From positions 1 through 40,995 of IMG/VR virus record IMGVR_UViG_3300003321_000292: a stretch of DNA of 40,995 nt; one strand, 5' to 3'. The notes beneath the pieces are model-generated. The model was given only the letters and a program-made list of their open reading frames with translations. It had not been told where the DNA came from and searched no databases. Positions 30,101 to 38,156 of the stretch are shown one piece after another (the stretch's first letter is position 1; the number at the start of each line of letters is the position of its first letter). The translations under genes were made by a program, and so were the position numbers. The DNA is from a virus.

Positions 30101-30552
30101 CCTATATCGTAGATGAGTTTTCCATTTGCCCATATTCTACGAACCCCTGCGATTTCACCCTCACATAATCCAACGGCTATATTGGCGGCATACGTGTAAG
30201 TTACGCTTGTTTGTTCAACCGATGGAGGCCCACCCTTACCCATTCCGCCACCGTCTTGTTCTACGGTATCTTCATGGCGAGTTTCAACGATATCAGTTGC
30301 CCAGATGACGTTGCCTGATACTCTGATAACGCCATAGACAACAGGAATCATATTACCATACGTACTGGTTTGGACTTTTAAGTCTGTAAGCCTTGTACCT
30401 TCTTGTGTGATTTTCTGTCCGCCCTGGCTGCTTCCAAAAAGCATGTTGCCAAGTGTAGAACCCACAAGCCAACCAACAGACGCGCCGACTGAACCAAAGC
30501 CAAGAAAGCTGCCTGCTGCTGCCCCTGCGAGTCCTAATGCGAGTGCTGCCAT
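27193..30552 (-). CDS. Large tail-tip protein with inserted beta-propeller
   Basis: 1,119 residues from ATG 30552, which overlaps the NlpC/P60 stop (TGATG). The N-terminus MAALALGLAGAAAGSFLGFG, then YGNMIPVVYGVIRVSGNVIW and the GxxCEGEI-like CEGEIAGVRRIWANGKLIYD match the host-specificity/baseplate proteins of gene transfer agents. About residues 230-560 contain repeated blade-like units (TDNDVYVANPGNGDIFRISL, NSKIYAWTPSAFYEVDPTT, GYICIIDLDTQTIVST) resembling YncE-type propellers, followed by tail-domain sequences. An in-frame earlier start exists but is less likely. It forms the tip that contacts the host. Confidence 0.85.
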   Translation of the reverse strand: MAALALGLAGAAAGSFLGFGSVGASVGWLVGSTLGNMLFGSSQGGQKITQEGTRLTDLKVQTSTYGNMIPVVYGVIRVSGNVIWATDIVETRHEDTVEQDGGGMGKGGPPSVEQTSVTYTYAANIAVGLCEGEIAGVRRIWANGKLIYDIGDSNFTLVSSFGVTGGGSLRVYPGNETQTPDGLIQAHQGVNNTPAFRGLAYVVFENFQLADFGNQIPNLTFEVVKQGFYHTQGIRVATSGAAGMSFAVIMYNPTDNDVYVANPGNGDIFRISLATNTVVATGNSSHLVGIIAWLYNPVNSKIYAWTPSAFYEVDPTTFLTKFAWDALAFSGIGGDANQFLNIVDTQVERLYGSYITLSMGTITSRLNVMDATNPSNDNAIFQYQWGGNDVSLRILDPATGYLWGDNSDGSSATPSKFANWDVRSGSGQPAYVFDVPNTNLNRANAMAMMIDHASRRLMAYYNGNSSNGYICIIDLDTQTIVSTTQVPVANGGNNPLFNTQERHVFYISAGNKIVHFDVDTATYTQDNYPFSGISDIVSSAYDPNTDSELWGGRDSVTGTGLFRNLGLRLTPDPHSLASIVEDLCTRVNLTSSDLNLSLLDGSVDGYFISNISTVRACLQQLMQAFYFDATESDYKIKFVPRGQASALTIDADNLGAYTYSDTPPDIITITRAQDLDLPREVSVVYFNKNQNYEQGTQYSRRIDKENKKVETVTFPIAMDDTKGKAVADVLLYDFWVGRTTYEFMTTLAYSALEPTDVITVTNGSATYSIRIVTKEQDAGLIKFTGVDEVPAIYTQDSPGAPSIDPNNTIYFPSPTRLFFLDIPCLRDADNNPGVYIGASPSNPNAPWRGSQILRSVDNGNSYQEVTSFFGASTSGMASTVLGNWTGGNQFDFKNTVTIMMISGELADVSELQAFNGFNLALLGDEIIIFRDVELISTGVYKLSCLLRGRFGTEQYMSTHVAPERFIMLNNAVHRYNETVNDINSTYLYRPITFGNDLFSAPNIPLQDTGVCLKPLTAVHIKGSRNVSLDILIDWVRRTRITGGWNDYADVPIGEATEAYQVDIYNGSDVVRTIDSTTPSVTYTAAQQVADFGSTQSSVDIVIYQMSEIVGRGFGAAATV

Positions 30553-30986
30553 CAACTTACTCCCTTGTACGAATAAGCCGATACAGTTCGTTTCTTCCAA
30601 ACCTCATCATAGTGATGTTCGCAACATTTTCTGACTTGAGTATAGGAGTGAATAATCTTGATAATCTTGTCATTTTCATATTCAGAAATAATGGCTAGAT
30701 GTTGAGGGGTTTCGTTCGCAAATTTCATAAATAGGATATCGCCTGCGCGCGCGTCTTTAATCTCGATGCGGTCAAGGTACATATCAAGATACTTTTTCAT
30801 ATCAACGCTATTGGGCAGCCGCGAATAGTTTTTCACATCCACATCAGGCGATATATTAACTGCATGAGCAACACCGATAATAAGTCCTGCACAATCAACA
30901 CCAGCACCTTTCACACGACCAAGGTGATGATATTTCGTCCCTACCCATCCTTTCACTTCTTCCACAATGTCAGCGCGCGTCACCAT
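30552..30986 (-). CDS. NlpC/P60 cell-wall peptidase of the tail tip
   Basis: 144 residues. VGTKYHHLGRVKGAGVDCAG holds the catalytic Cys, PQHLAIISE the His, and a downstream acidic residue completes the triad. Phages with GTA-like tails encode this between DUF2163 and the large tip protein; it would open peptidoglycan during DNA entry. Confidence 0.9.
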   Translation of the reverse strand: MVTRADIVEEVKGWVGTKYHHLGRVKGAGVDCAGLIIGVAHAVNISPDVDVKNYSRLPNSVDMKKYLDMYLDRIEIKDARAGDILFMKFANETPQHLAIISEYENDKIIKIIHSYTQVRKCCEHHYDEVWKKRTVSAYSYKGVS

Positions 30987-30990
30987 ATCG

Positions 30991-31830
30991 TTAAATTCCT
31001 TTTGTCAGTTGGTCGTTTCCAGGTACGAAAGGCTCACCACGAAAGTTAATTATGTTGTTAAACTTGTTAAAGCAGGTTGTACTCACCTTGTCGCAGCCTG
31101 CTACAATATCGAAAGTATCACCGACTTGTATCTCATAAGGTAATTGAAGCTGTAAGACAACCTCATTTGTGCTTTGTGTATTGTTCTTAACTTCCATCGA
31201 AAGACCATTGTTATTGCCGCTTGTAAACGTAACCTTTCCACCCTGAAAATAATTGTCTACCTGCGTTAATGCGGTCGCTGTAAATGTTCGGTTGTCGGTT
31301 ACAGTATCGACAGTAGCAGGGAATGTGAAAGGGGTTAAATCAACGGTACATCTGGCATCTCCTAACGTTGCACGGCAAGCGGCAGAATAAAGCTGACCAA
31401 ATTCATTTTGTAATGGCTGCATCATTCCTCGCTGCTCTGCGCTGAATGAATTTCGATGTACAACAACCTGACCTAGAGTCGGTTTTAAAAGTTTTATAAT
31501 GCCACCTGCTGGGTCTGTATAATCAACTTGGAAGATTTCAGCATGTGCAAAATCCCATAATCCAGCCATCAAATCCGGCTCTGTGATAGATGGGCTTTCT
31601 AATACCCCCGTCAATTCCATGTTATCAACATTGAGTTTGTCGCTAACTTGTACTTGTGACTTTGTGTAACCCGTGCGCGCCTCGTAGGTGAGACCATCAA
31701 TCACCAAGTCCTCGTTGTAATCAGTAAAGCCGAAAATCATGCCGTCTGTTCTTGTAATTTTCCAACAGGTTGCAAGGGTTGTGACTGATGAAGCGATAAC
31801 AGTTTGTAAATGTGAGGGAATGACTTTCAT
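30991..31830 (-). CDS. DUF2163 (BR0599-type) tail protein
   Basis: 279 residues. WKITRTDGMIFGFTDYNEDL near the N-terminus and CDKVSTTCFNKFNNIINFRG, then PFVPG near the C-terminus are characteristic of DUF2163/BR0599 tail assembly proteins. The Cys-containing pattern (DARCTVDL, CDKVSTTCF) is conserved. It is part of the tail-tip hub. Confidence 0.88.
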   Translation of the reverse strand: MKVIPSHLQTVIASSVTTLATCWKITRTDGMIFGFTDYNEDLVIDGLTYEARTGYTKSQVQVSDKLNVDNMELTGVLESPSITEPDLMAGLWDFAHAEIFQVDYTDPAGGIIKLLKPTLGQVVVHRNSFSAEQRGMMQPLQNEFGQLYSAACRATLGDARCTVDLTPFTFPATVDTVTDNRTFTATALTQVDNYFQGGKVTFTSGNNNGLSMEVKNNTQSTNEVVLQLQLPYEIQVGDTFDIVAGCDKVSTTCFNKFNNIINFRGEPFVPGNDQLTKGI

Positions 31831-31832
31831 GG

Positions 31833-32453
31833 TTATACCCTTATCTCAACAATGGGTATCGTTTCCCATGTCCAAAGTCCGCCGTCATTTGGTGTTCCTC
31901 GCATCTCGTCGATATCAAATCTACAAGGCACATCAAACTGACCTGCCCATGTGAGCGTGTCCATATTGTCCGGTGGACTTCCCAGAAACGTCACAACCCC
32001 AGTCGTTGCGTTGAATGTATAATCAGTATTTAAAACCTGAATAACGCCATTAACATACACGTTGACTGTTGCTGCAACAGGCTTTGTGATAATTCTGGTA
32101 TCTGTTAATGCACCTGATGTATAGACTTTCTTCATTTGGTAGTTGGCAGTACCGTCACCCATTCCATCACCCAAAATACCGTTTGATGTGGTGACGATAT
32201 AATCCATAAAATCCTTGAATCTAAAACCGTGCGCCTTTCCTTTCACCGCACGAAAAAAAGCAATTGTTGCATCCACATCGGCAAGCGTTCGCATAGCTTC
32301 TGAAATATCGTATTTCGCACGAGATTGTGACCAGTTTATATTGCGCTGCTCATATCCTGAATTAACAACGATGATAGTTGTGTTAAAACCTGCGCCACCT
32401 ACTGCCCAGAAAGCCACTTGGTCAGGAAATCGAGGGGTTTCCAAAAAGCTCAT
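31833..32453 (-). CDS. DUF2460 tail protein
   Basis: 206 residues. MSFLETPRFPDQVAFWAVGG and RAKYDISEAMRTLADVDATI, FFRAVKGKAHGFRFKDFMDY, and DYTFNATTGVVTFLGSPP are typical for DUF2460, the distal tail/hub component next to DUF2163. It overlaps the tape measure gene (TAATG). Confidence 0.9.
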   Translation of the reverse strand: MSFLETPRFPDQVAFWAVGGAGFNTTIIVVNSGYEQRNINWSQSRAKYDISEAMRTLADVDATIAFFRAVKGKAHGFRFKDFMDYIVTTSNGILGDGMGDGTANYQMKKVYTSGALTDTRIITKPVAATVNVYVNGVIQVLNTDYTFNATTGVVTFLGSPPDNMDTLTWAGQFDVPCRFDIDEMRGTPNDGGLWTWETIPIVEIRV

Positions 32454-34459
32454 TAGTTATTCCTCCTCGATGCGCGATTGATTGATATTCCCACACTCGC
32501 TGCAATTTGCTGTTGGCTTTGTTGATTCATCGTCCCTTGAATAAGGAAGTTATTAACAACATTAAATTTTTTACCGCCAGTCGTGGTGTTCGGCACAATC
32601 GTCCCTGGTACGCGTGGCACGAATGTCTCAGGGCCTTTTTCACCAACGATGTACGATGTGCCAGGTTCTACGTCGCCACCACTTGCCAAAAAGCCGCCGA
32701 AACCAAACCCGCTACCAATAAGAGAACCGCCGCCCCCTCCACCACCGCCAAATATGCCGCTGATGATTCCACCTAATCCAAACCCGCTACCAGCAGCACC
32801 ACCACCAAATAACGCTTGAGCAAGATACTGTGCTGCCAGTTTGCTCAATGCTGAGACAATCGAATTGATAAAATCGTTAAATGCTTCACTTAAGCTTTTC
32901 TGTCCGCTTATCACACTTTGAAATAAATCTTGAAAGCTATTTTCGATTGTCTTTGCCGCTTCCATGTTGAACTTTTGCGCTTCTTCAGCCGCTTGCAATT
33001 TGAGTTTTAAAACGGCTGTTTCATGCTGCTGTTCCATCTCAAGCATTTGGTCGAGTGCTTTTTGTTTAGCAGCAGGTGTGGTGTTGGGGTCATTCGCTAA
33101 TAGAGCCGTCCTTTTTTCCATTGCTTGGCGTTTGATTTCATAGCTTTCGTTTTCAAAATCAATTTCTTGTTGGATTAATTGCGCCTTTGTAATCATTCCC
33201 AAATTTAATTCAGATTGTGCAATCGCTCTTTTTTGATTAAGCAACTCATTTTGCATGGCTTCCTGGTGTCTGACTTCTTCTTCAGCCAATTGAGAAGCTG
33301 CACTTTTTCCTCGACCGCCGCCGCCTTTTTCCAAATTAGGCGCGGACTTAACCCCCCCTTTTGGTGCAGAAGATGTCATATCAGGTGATAGAATTTGTTT
33401 GACAGCATTTTTTGTTTTAACGGCTTGGTCTACGATTTTTTTATCAGCCTCAGCAAAGGCATTAACCGTATCAGTACCAATCTGTTTGATGTTTGCTTTC
33501 GCTGCTGAGAAATCTAAGCTTGCAACATTGGCGATTGCTGCTGCTGCATTTCTGGCAGCGGATGCAATCGACGACATAGCTGCCTCAATAGGCGCGACAA
33601 TGGCAACGGCAGCGGTCTCAATGGCATAGAAAGCACCAGCCAAAGCGGCCAATGCAACGCGAGTGATTTCCACAGCAGTTGGGCCAACACTTGCAAACCA
33701 ATTGGCAAGCTCTGTAAGTATTGGAATAAAAGCATCGCCTATAGTTTTCCATAACGCTTCAAATACGTCACCAGCATCATTGCTCGCTTTCTCCCATGCT
33801 TGATATGCAGCAACATTCTGATCGGTGATGGTTAAACCTAACTCTTGATTTCTGATTTTTGCTTCTTCTAATGCTTCGTTATTAAGACGCTGTAATTTGA
33901 TGACATCAGAGACAGACTTTCCAAAAAGAGCCATTGCAACGGTGTCTTGGTCGATACCTGCCTTGTACTCAAATACTTTTGCAAGTGCTTCTTGGAATAA
34001 CACATTACCATCGCGCAAATTGCCGTTAATGTCTCTGAGTTTTAAACCGAAATTCTTTTCTAAATCGCTGCCGTTATTTTTAACCTGACGGACAAACTTT
34101 AAGAATGCGTTTGAGTATGTATCAGTGCTTAAGCCTATTTCTTCAAGAGCTTGTTTTAATGCACTGGCTTGCGCTGTCGTCGTGCCCATGACAGCAGCGA
34201 AATTAAATGCCTCACGGCTCATCTCTGTGGTTTTTGAGACAGCCGTGCCGATGACAAGTCCAAACCCTGCAAGGGCTGCTGTTGCTGCAATAAGTGGGTT
34301 TGAGATAGCGGTTTCGATAGCAGACCCAAGGCTTGAAAAACCGCCTTTCATCTGCCCTAAAGCTTGCTCAACTTGGGATGTGACTTGCGAAAGCCCTGAC
34401 GTTAAGCCTTTAACGTCTGCGCCAAATTGTACATTTACGTTGTCAGTCGAGTTTGCCAC
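32453..34459 (-). CDS. Tail tape measure protein
   Basis: 668 residues. Helical N-terminus (FGADVKGLTSGLSQVTSQVE), a hydrophobic patch (IAATAALAGFGLVIG), TQETE-like helical repeats, a long Ala-rich region and a Gly-rich C-terminus ending EPGTSYIVGEKGPETFVPRV, the typical signature close to the end of tape measures. At about 1.5 angstrom per residue, a tail near 100 nm is expected. It overlaps the tail chaperone extension by 17 bp. Confidence 0.92.
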   Translation of the reverse strand: MANSTDNVNVQFGADVKGLTSGLSQVTSQVEQALGQMKGGFSSLGSAIETAISNPLIAATAALAGFGLVIGTAVSKTTEMSREAFNFAAVMGTTTAQASALKQALEEIGLSTDTYSNAFLKFVRQVKNNGSDLEKNFGLKLRDINGNLRDGNVLFQEALAKVFEYKAGIDQDTVAMALFGKSVSDVIKLQRLNNEALEEAKIRNQELGLTITDQNVAAYQAWEKASNDAGDVFEALWKTIGDAFIPILTELANWFASVGPTAVEITRVALAALAGAFYAIETAAVAIVAPIEAAMSSIASAARNAAAAIANVASLDFSAAKANIKQIGTDTVNAFAEADKKIVDQAVKTKNAVKQILSPDMTSSAPKGGVKSAPNLEKGGGGRGKSAASQLAEEEVRHQEAMQNELLNQKRAIAQSELNLGMITKAQLIQQEIDFENESYEIKRQAMEKRTALLANDPNTTPAAKQKALDQMLEMEQQHETAVLKLKLQAAEEAQKFNMEAAKTIENSFQDLFQSVISGQKSLSEAFNDFINSIVSALSKLAAQYLAQALFGGGAAGSGFGLGGIISGIFGGGGGGGGSLIGSGFGFGGFLASGGDVEPGTSYIVGEKGPETFVPRVPGTIVPNTTTGGKKFNVVNNFLIQGTMNQQSQQQIAASVGISINRASRRNN

Positions 34460-35020
34460 TTGTTACCGTACCACCCATTTGATGAGCAAAACTGATTAAT
34501 TCATTAAAATCACTTTCCTCGTCCTCTTTTAATTCTCTGGGTGGTTTATGACCTGCCATCCCTGCGGCAATTAAGTGGACGGGTGGGTGATTGGCCCAAT
34601 ACTTCATCAAGGCATTAAGACGTGGGATAGTCATATAATCGTCTACATACTCCCAAGTCCAACCCGTTATTGTTATTAGATTGCAATAAACTTCATCCCA
34701 ATCTATAGGTTTTGAGTTTCTACTTGATTTTTTTTTTCAAGAAACCCAGACGCCGCTAATATTGCAGGTATAACCTCCTGCATATTTTTAAGGTCAATTA
34801 TTTCCTCAAGTTCATCCGTTGTAATATCTGGGTAATTTCGAGAAATGGCAGCGTGAATAACTTTAACAACACTATTCATCTGCTCATCTGTAATCGCCCC
34901 TTTAATACTGGTCATTGTCATAATTTCATTTTGAAACTTACGCACTGCCTTTAAATTAAGAGGCGGTATTACATAATCTTTATTACCAAGTTTTAGATTG
35001 ATTCCTTCAAATTGAGTCAT
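34443..35020 (-). CDS. Tail assembly chaperone, frameshift fusion product (G-T type)
   Basis: Two overlapping frames. The first (105 residues, 35020-34703) runs to a TAG. The second is reached by a -1 shift on the A10 run at 34737-34728, giving 97 residues of the first frame followed by 95 more (SSRNSKPIDWDEVYCNLITI, TGWTWEYVDDY, then MTIPRLNALMKYWA), in all 192 residues. The fusion reads as one natural sequence, as in lambda gpG-gpGT. It helps load the tail tube protein on the tape measure. Confidence 0.82.
34703..35020 (-). CDS. Tail assembly chaperone, unshifted product
   Basis: 105 residues: MTQFEGINLKLGNKDYVIPP, LNLKAVRKFQNEIMTM, DITTDELEEIIDLKNMQEVI, ending KKNQVETQNL. Helical, short, located between the major tail protein and the tape measure, exactly where the major (unshifted) chaperone is expected. 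The run GAAAAAAAAAAT near its end allows a minority of ribosomes to continue in the -1 frame. Confidence 0.85.
   Translation of the reverse strand: MTQFEGINLKLGNKDYVIPPLNLKAVRKFQNEIMTMTSIKGAITDEQMNSVVKVIHAAISRNYPDITTDELEEIIDLKNMQEVIPAILAASGFLEKKNQVETQNL
34728..34737 (-). promoter_or_regulatory. Programmed -1 frameshift site (A10)
   Basis: Ten consecutive A residues on the coding strand within CTTG-A10-TCAAG. This includes the A-AAA-AAA slippery heptamer. The zero frame stops within 24 bases and the -1 frame stays open for 95 codons with family-like sequence. Confidence 0.8.
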
Positions 35021-35031
35021 TGATTAATCCC

Positions 35032-35772
35032 TTATTCGGCGGTTGAGAGTGTAAACACATTGTTAGAATCGTCAGCAAAAGCAGAGAACTCAAAATCATT
35101 GATAGTGAAATCTTCCAACTTAAATGGAAAAGAAAGCTTAGAAGATACGCACTTGTTTAATTTCAAATACAAAGCTTTGCTGTTGAATGTGCTGGTTAAA
35201 ATACAACTGAAAAATGGTTGTTGACCTAACAACTGGTTTGCACCTGTGATGGTTTTTCCACTTCCTGATGCGCTGTAGGTATAGCTTAATTTCACGCTTG
35301 CGCTTGCATCACCTGCCGCGAATGTGTAGACACCCGCAGATACAGAATATTGACCAGCCGCAGGGCCGCTCGCAACTTTTGTCAAAGGCAATCCAGTGTT
35401 AGCGTAAATAACGCCTAAGTCTTCAACGAAGTTTGCAGAATTTGCAACCGTGATGGTGTATGTGCTTGAGCCTGGAACAGAACCAGATTCATTGTCAGCA
35501 ACTAATATCGAACTTGATGCAGGGGCAGCCGCTTCGTTAAAAAACAAATCATTAAATGCTCGTGCAAAAAACTGACCGTAGCTTGCTTTGCAATCGACTT
35601 TACCCAATCCTCGACCGATAGCGAGAGGGAATTGATAGGAGCCGTGAAGCATTTTAGTATTAAATGAGAAATCGACCGTTACGTCTTGCAACGCACCCAG
35701 TCGCACGGGTGTTGAGTTTGCGGCGGAGTTTGTCCCCCAGATTGAACCATTACCAAAGCTATATTGTGCCAT
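35032..35772 (-). CDS. Major tail tube protein with an added domain
   Basis: 246 residues. Beginning MAQYSFGNGSIWGTNSAANS, then QDVTVDFSFNTKMLHGSYQF, it matches the major tail protein of HK97-like siphoviruses. About residues 100-175 form an inserted Ig-like module containing GVYTFAAGDASASVKLSYTY. A closely similar motif, NGVYTFAAADVGVNVIITYT, occurs in the protein at 36011-36676. The tail tube is a stack of hexamers of this protein. Confidence 0.85.
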   Translation of the reverse strand: MAQYSFGNGSIWGTNSAANSTPVRLGALQDVTVDFSFNTKMLHGSYQFPLAIGRGLGKVDCKASYGQFFARAFNDLFFNEAAAPASSSILVADNESGSVPGSSTYTITVANSANFVEDLGVIYANTGLPLTKVASGPAAGQYSVSAGVYTFAAGDASASVKLSYTYSASGSGKTITGANQLLGQQPFFSCILTSTFNSKALYLKLNKCVSSKLSFPFKLEDFTINDFEFSAFADDSNNVFTLSTAE

Positions 35773-35817
35773 GTCTTACATCTCCGTGTTAAATTGTCCC
35801 TGTTGTACAAATACAAA

Positions 35818-36000
35818 TTACTTCGTTAACTCTTTCAGCAAATCATCTTTGATTTTAAAAAAGTAGTTATAAATATCGACGTTTCTTGAAATTGGACTAT
35901 CGCAAACATTCGCTGCAAACCACTTATCAAATATCTCTTTGATTTGTTCTGGTGTTTTGCTTGCACCTTTCTCTTTTACAACTTCCATTTTTTCGCTCAT
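35818..36000 (-). CDS. Unknown 60-residue protein
   Basis: MSEKMEVVKEKGASKTPEQI then EIFDKWFAANVCDSPISRNV and a helical end. Acidic/basic, helical, located between the tail completion-like protein and the tail tube. Possibly a small tail-joining protein; no family. Confidence 0.55.
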   Translation of the reverse strand: MSEKMEVVKEKGASKTPEQIKEIFDKWFAANVCDSPISRNVDIYNYFFKIKDDLLKELTK

Positions 36001-36010
36001 GTCTTCCTCT

Positions 36011-36676
36011 CTACGCTGGCACTAAAATATTAATTGGCACAATGGCAATTTCAGTGGTACTGATACGCCCTTCACCTCTTAAAACCTGTCCTGCTATCCA
36101 CGCATGAGAGACCAAACCCCCAAGCGTGCAAACGTTATCCGCAAAGCTATCAATAGATAACATGCTCTCTAATTCATCCAACAAAGGGTTCATCAACTTA
36201 GAGGGTGAGAGCGTCGGGTTTTGCGGCGCATTCACATACAAATACAAATCTAAGTCTATTGACCACTTGGTCGGCATTCCTTTTTTCATGTCATTCGTTT
36301 CAGTCTTTGGCACTAAAAATAGTGCTGGCATCTCATCCGGTGACACATCATCCCAATGTGTCAAAGACATCCACGACGTCAAAATCCCTGTATAGGTGTA
36401 TGTGATAATCACATTCACACCAACATCAGCAGCGGCGAACGTATAAACACCGTTACTGACCAAATATTCCCCTGTACTTGGCGTGCCTGACATAATCTGT
36501 GTCAATGCAACGTTTGTCAGTGCGTTTTTCACGCTTGTATTTGAGACAAACCTATCAGCCCAAAGCACATAAATCTTGTAAGGGTCAGCAGGTATTTCTT
36601 GTGTTTCTGCTGCCGTTAAATTATTTAACGTGCTGAATTTATTCAGCAAAGCTGTATAGATAGGGTCACGGCGCAC
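36011..36676 (-). CDS. Tail completion/head-tail joining protein
   Basis: 221 residues, GTG start overlapping the preceding HK97 gp10-like gene by 11 bp. MRRDPIYTALLNKFSTLNNL, IYVLWADRFVSNTS at the N-terminus and PQNPTLSPSKLMNPLLDELE later match the usual phage tail terminator neighbourhood. An inserted segment (NGVYTFAAADVGVNVIITYT) recurs in the tail tube protein. Role inferred from position between gp10 and tail tube. Confidence 0.7.
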   Translation of the reverse strand: MRRDPIYTALLNKFSTLNNLTAAETQEIPADPYKIYVLWADRFVSNTSVKNALTNVALTQIMSGTPSTGEYLVSNGVYTFAAADVGVNVIITYTYTGILTSWMSLTHWDDVSPDEMPALFLVPKTETNDMKKGMPTKWSIDLDLYLYVNAPQNPTLSPSKLMNPLLDELESMLSIDSFADNVCTLGGLVSHAWIAGQVLRGEGRISTTEIAIVPINILVPA

Positions 36677-37148
36677 GCATTACCCCCGATACTGCTTTTG
36701 TTAATCCATCCTTTATCTTCTGCTCGTTCTCAGCCAAAGACGAACGCATAAATGACCTTTCAGGCATTTTCGAGCCTGGGTGATTGACTCTTTTTGCAAA
36801 GATTTGTTTTCCGCCAACCGTAAACGCCAAAGCTTTTGCCTTTTTAGGCTCAATCACATGAGGAGGTGTATGACCTCCGTACTCATGTATGCGCGCATAT
36901 TCCACATTGGTATAAACTTTTGCTTTTATTAAGTCAGATGTTCTTGTCACTTGTTGTTTTATTGAACCTTGAAGTCTTCCGCTTCTATGGTGCAATGGCT
37001 GACTTTGTAATTTTCGCCTTTGTATATATGCAACCAAATCAATTGCCTGTTTTCTCATTTCTTTTTCAACTGCTGGAAGTAATTTATCTCTCCTCGCTCT
37101 CATGCGATTAATGACTTCTTTATCTCCTGCAATTGTTATGGTGAACAT
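36666..37148 (-). CDS. HK97 gp10-like head-tail joining protein
   Basis: 160 residues. Basic: VEKEMRKQAIDLVAYIQRRK, QPLHHRSGRLQGSIKQQVTR, VYTNVEYARIHEYGGHTPPH and HPGSKMPERSFMRSSLAENE are the landmarks of the HK97 gp10 family, which sits at the neck and helps tail attachment. Confidence 0.9.
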   Translation of the reverse strand: MFTITIAGDKEVINRMRARRDKLLPAVEKEMRKQAIDLVAYIQRRKLQSQPLHHRSGRLQGSIKQQVTRTSDLIKAKVYTNVEYARIHEYGGHTPPHVIEPKKAKALAFTVGGKQIFAKRVNHPGSKMPERSFMRSSLAENEQKIKDGLTKAVSGVMRAP

Positions 37149-37376
37149 TCAAATCACCACATCCAAATTTTTACCTTGCCACTGTCTTAATCTTGTTGCT
37201 GTGTAAAAATCAAGGAAAATATCTCTATTTCCGTTGACCCAATCCCAATCTACAGGTTGATAACAAGACTGATGTTGTTTGTATGTTCTTTTATTGCATT
37301 TCTCACATTCCAAGTAATGTGTAACACCTGTATCACGCACCAATTTCCAACGATGAATAAAATGAAATAATTTCAT
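37149..37376 (-). CDS. Small zinc-binding-like protein in the neck cluster
   Basis: 75 residues: RWKLVRDTGVTHYLECEKCN, KRTYKQHQSCYQPVDWDW. CxxC followed by a third Cys and His residues suggest one zinc site. It overlaps both neighbours, yet such a gene is not part of the standard head-tail cassette. Probably an inserted accessory gene. Confidence 0.6.
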   Translation of the reverse strand: MKLFHFIHRWKLVRDTGVTHYLECEKCNKRTYKQHQSCYQPVDWDWVNGNRDIFLDFYTATRLRQWQGKNLDVVI

Positions 37377-37939
37377 ACTAAAATAACCTTCCTGTATTGA
37401 TTCAAAGTTATGAGAACATCAGCAGGCATCGCGTCTTTACTAAAAGTGACATTTTCACTATTAATAATTTTGCTGACCTGTCCTATTCTCTCTATTTCCC
37501 TATAACGTAAACCTACTAACTCATTACATGCTTGTGACAAATCGTAGGGAATGGTTGAATATCCTGCCGTATATGCGAGAGTGACATTGAGATTTCCTTT
37601 GGAGAAGCTATAGCCATTCAAGACTATGACTTGAGAGTCGAAACGATAACCTGCATCGTTAAAACTCGCTGCCGCAGGAATGTTTGTCCCGTCAATCGTT
37701 ACAGCAGAAACAGCACTCACCGGATAATTTGCAAATACCATTTTTTGCGCATTGCAACCTATGCCGTCCCTAACTTCCGTGTAATCAGTTTCATTAAAAA
37801 CTCTGTTTGTATAAGTTTCGATAAATGCGCTGACGCTTGTGATTAGCGATTCCAATATATCGTCGCCGATATTTGTCCCTGTTAATCGCAAATAAGTCCG
37901 AACCGCATCCAGCGTAGTCAAATCATTTGCGCCAGCCAT
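37373..37939 (-). CDS. Head-tail connector (gp6-like adaptor)
   Basis: 188 residues from ATG 37939. LTTLDAVRTYLRLTGTNIGD, then LESLITSVSAFIETYTNRVF at the N-terminus are the helical core of gp6/gp15-type adaptors; the central part is beta-rich (FANYPVSAVSAVTIDGT), and YDLSQACNELVGLRYREIER is the conserved C-terminal helix. It forms the ring between portal and tail. Confidence 0.88.
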   Translation of the reverse strand: MAGANDLTTLDAVRTYLRLTGTNIGDDILESLITSVSAFIETYTNRVFNETDYTEVRDGIGCNAQKMVFANYPVSAVSAVTIDGTNIPAAASFNDAGYRFDSQVIVLNGYSFSKGNLNVTLAYTAGYSTIPYDLSQACNELVGLRYREIERIGQVSKIINSENVTFSKDAMPADVLITLNQYRKVILV

Positions 37940-37948
37940 TATCAATCC

Positions 37949-38137
37949 CTATTTTTCAACAGCTTTTTTACTTCCCTTTTTTTCTTCTTCCACTACAACC
38001 TCAAACCCGAAAGAAGCAATCAGAGCCTCAGCAGCTTCCGAGGGGACATCCACAATCCCCTGTTTATCTACCAGATACTCCTCACCATTAAAGGAAATAT
38101 TGCCTTGTCCTTCAGGAGCTTTTAACTTAATAGTCAT
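37949..38137 (-). CDS. Small protein after the capsid gene
   Basis: 62 residues. MTIKLKAPEGQGNISFNGEE followed by YLVDKQGIVDVPSEAAEALI and a Lys/Glu-rich end (EEEKKGSKKAVEK). The pattern resembles small head fibre/accessory proteins found next to capsid genes in HK97-like phages. Function inferred from position. Confidence 0.65.
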   Translation of the reverse strand: MTIKLKAPEGQGNISFNGEEYLVDKQGIVDVPSEAAEALIASFGFEVVVEEEKKGSKKAVEK

Positions 38138-38156
38138 GAGTATTTCCTTTTAATCT

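Noticed and set aside
33514-33735. Leu/Pro-rich minus-strand frame inside the tape measure gene
   Set aside because: Low-complexity shadow of the Ala-rich region of the tape measure; the same applies to similar frames opposite the tip, capsid and portal genes.
34443-34634. Independent 63-residue gene from ATG 34634
   Set aside because: The frame continues upstream without a stop to the A10 run, and the upstream sequence is coding-like, so it is the second half of a frameshift product.
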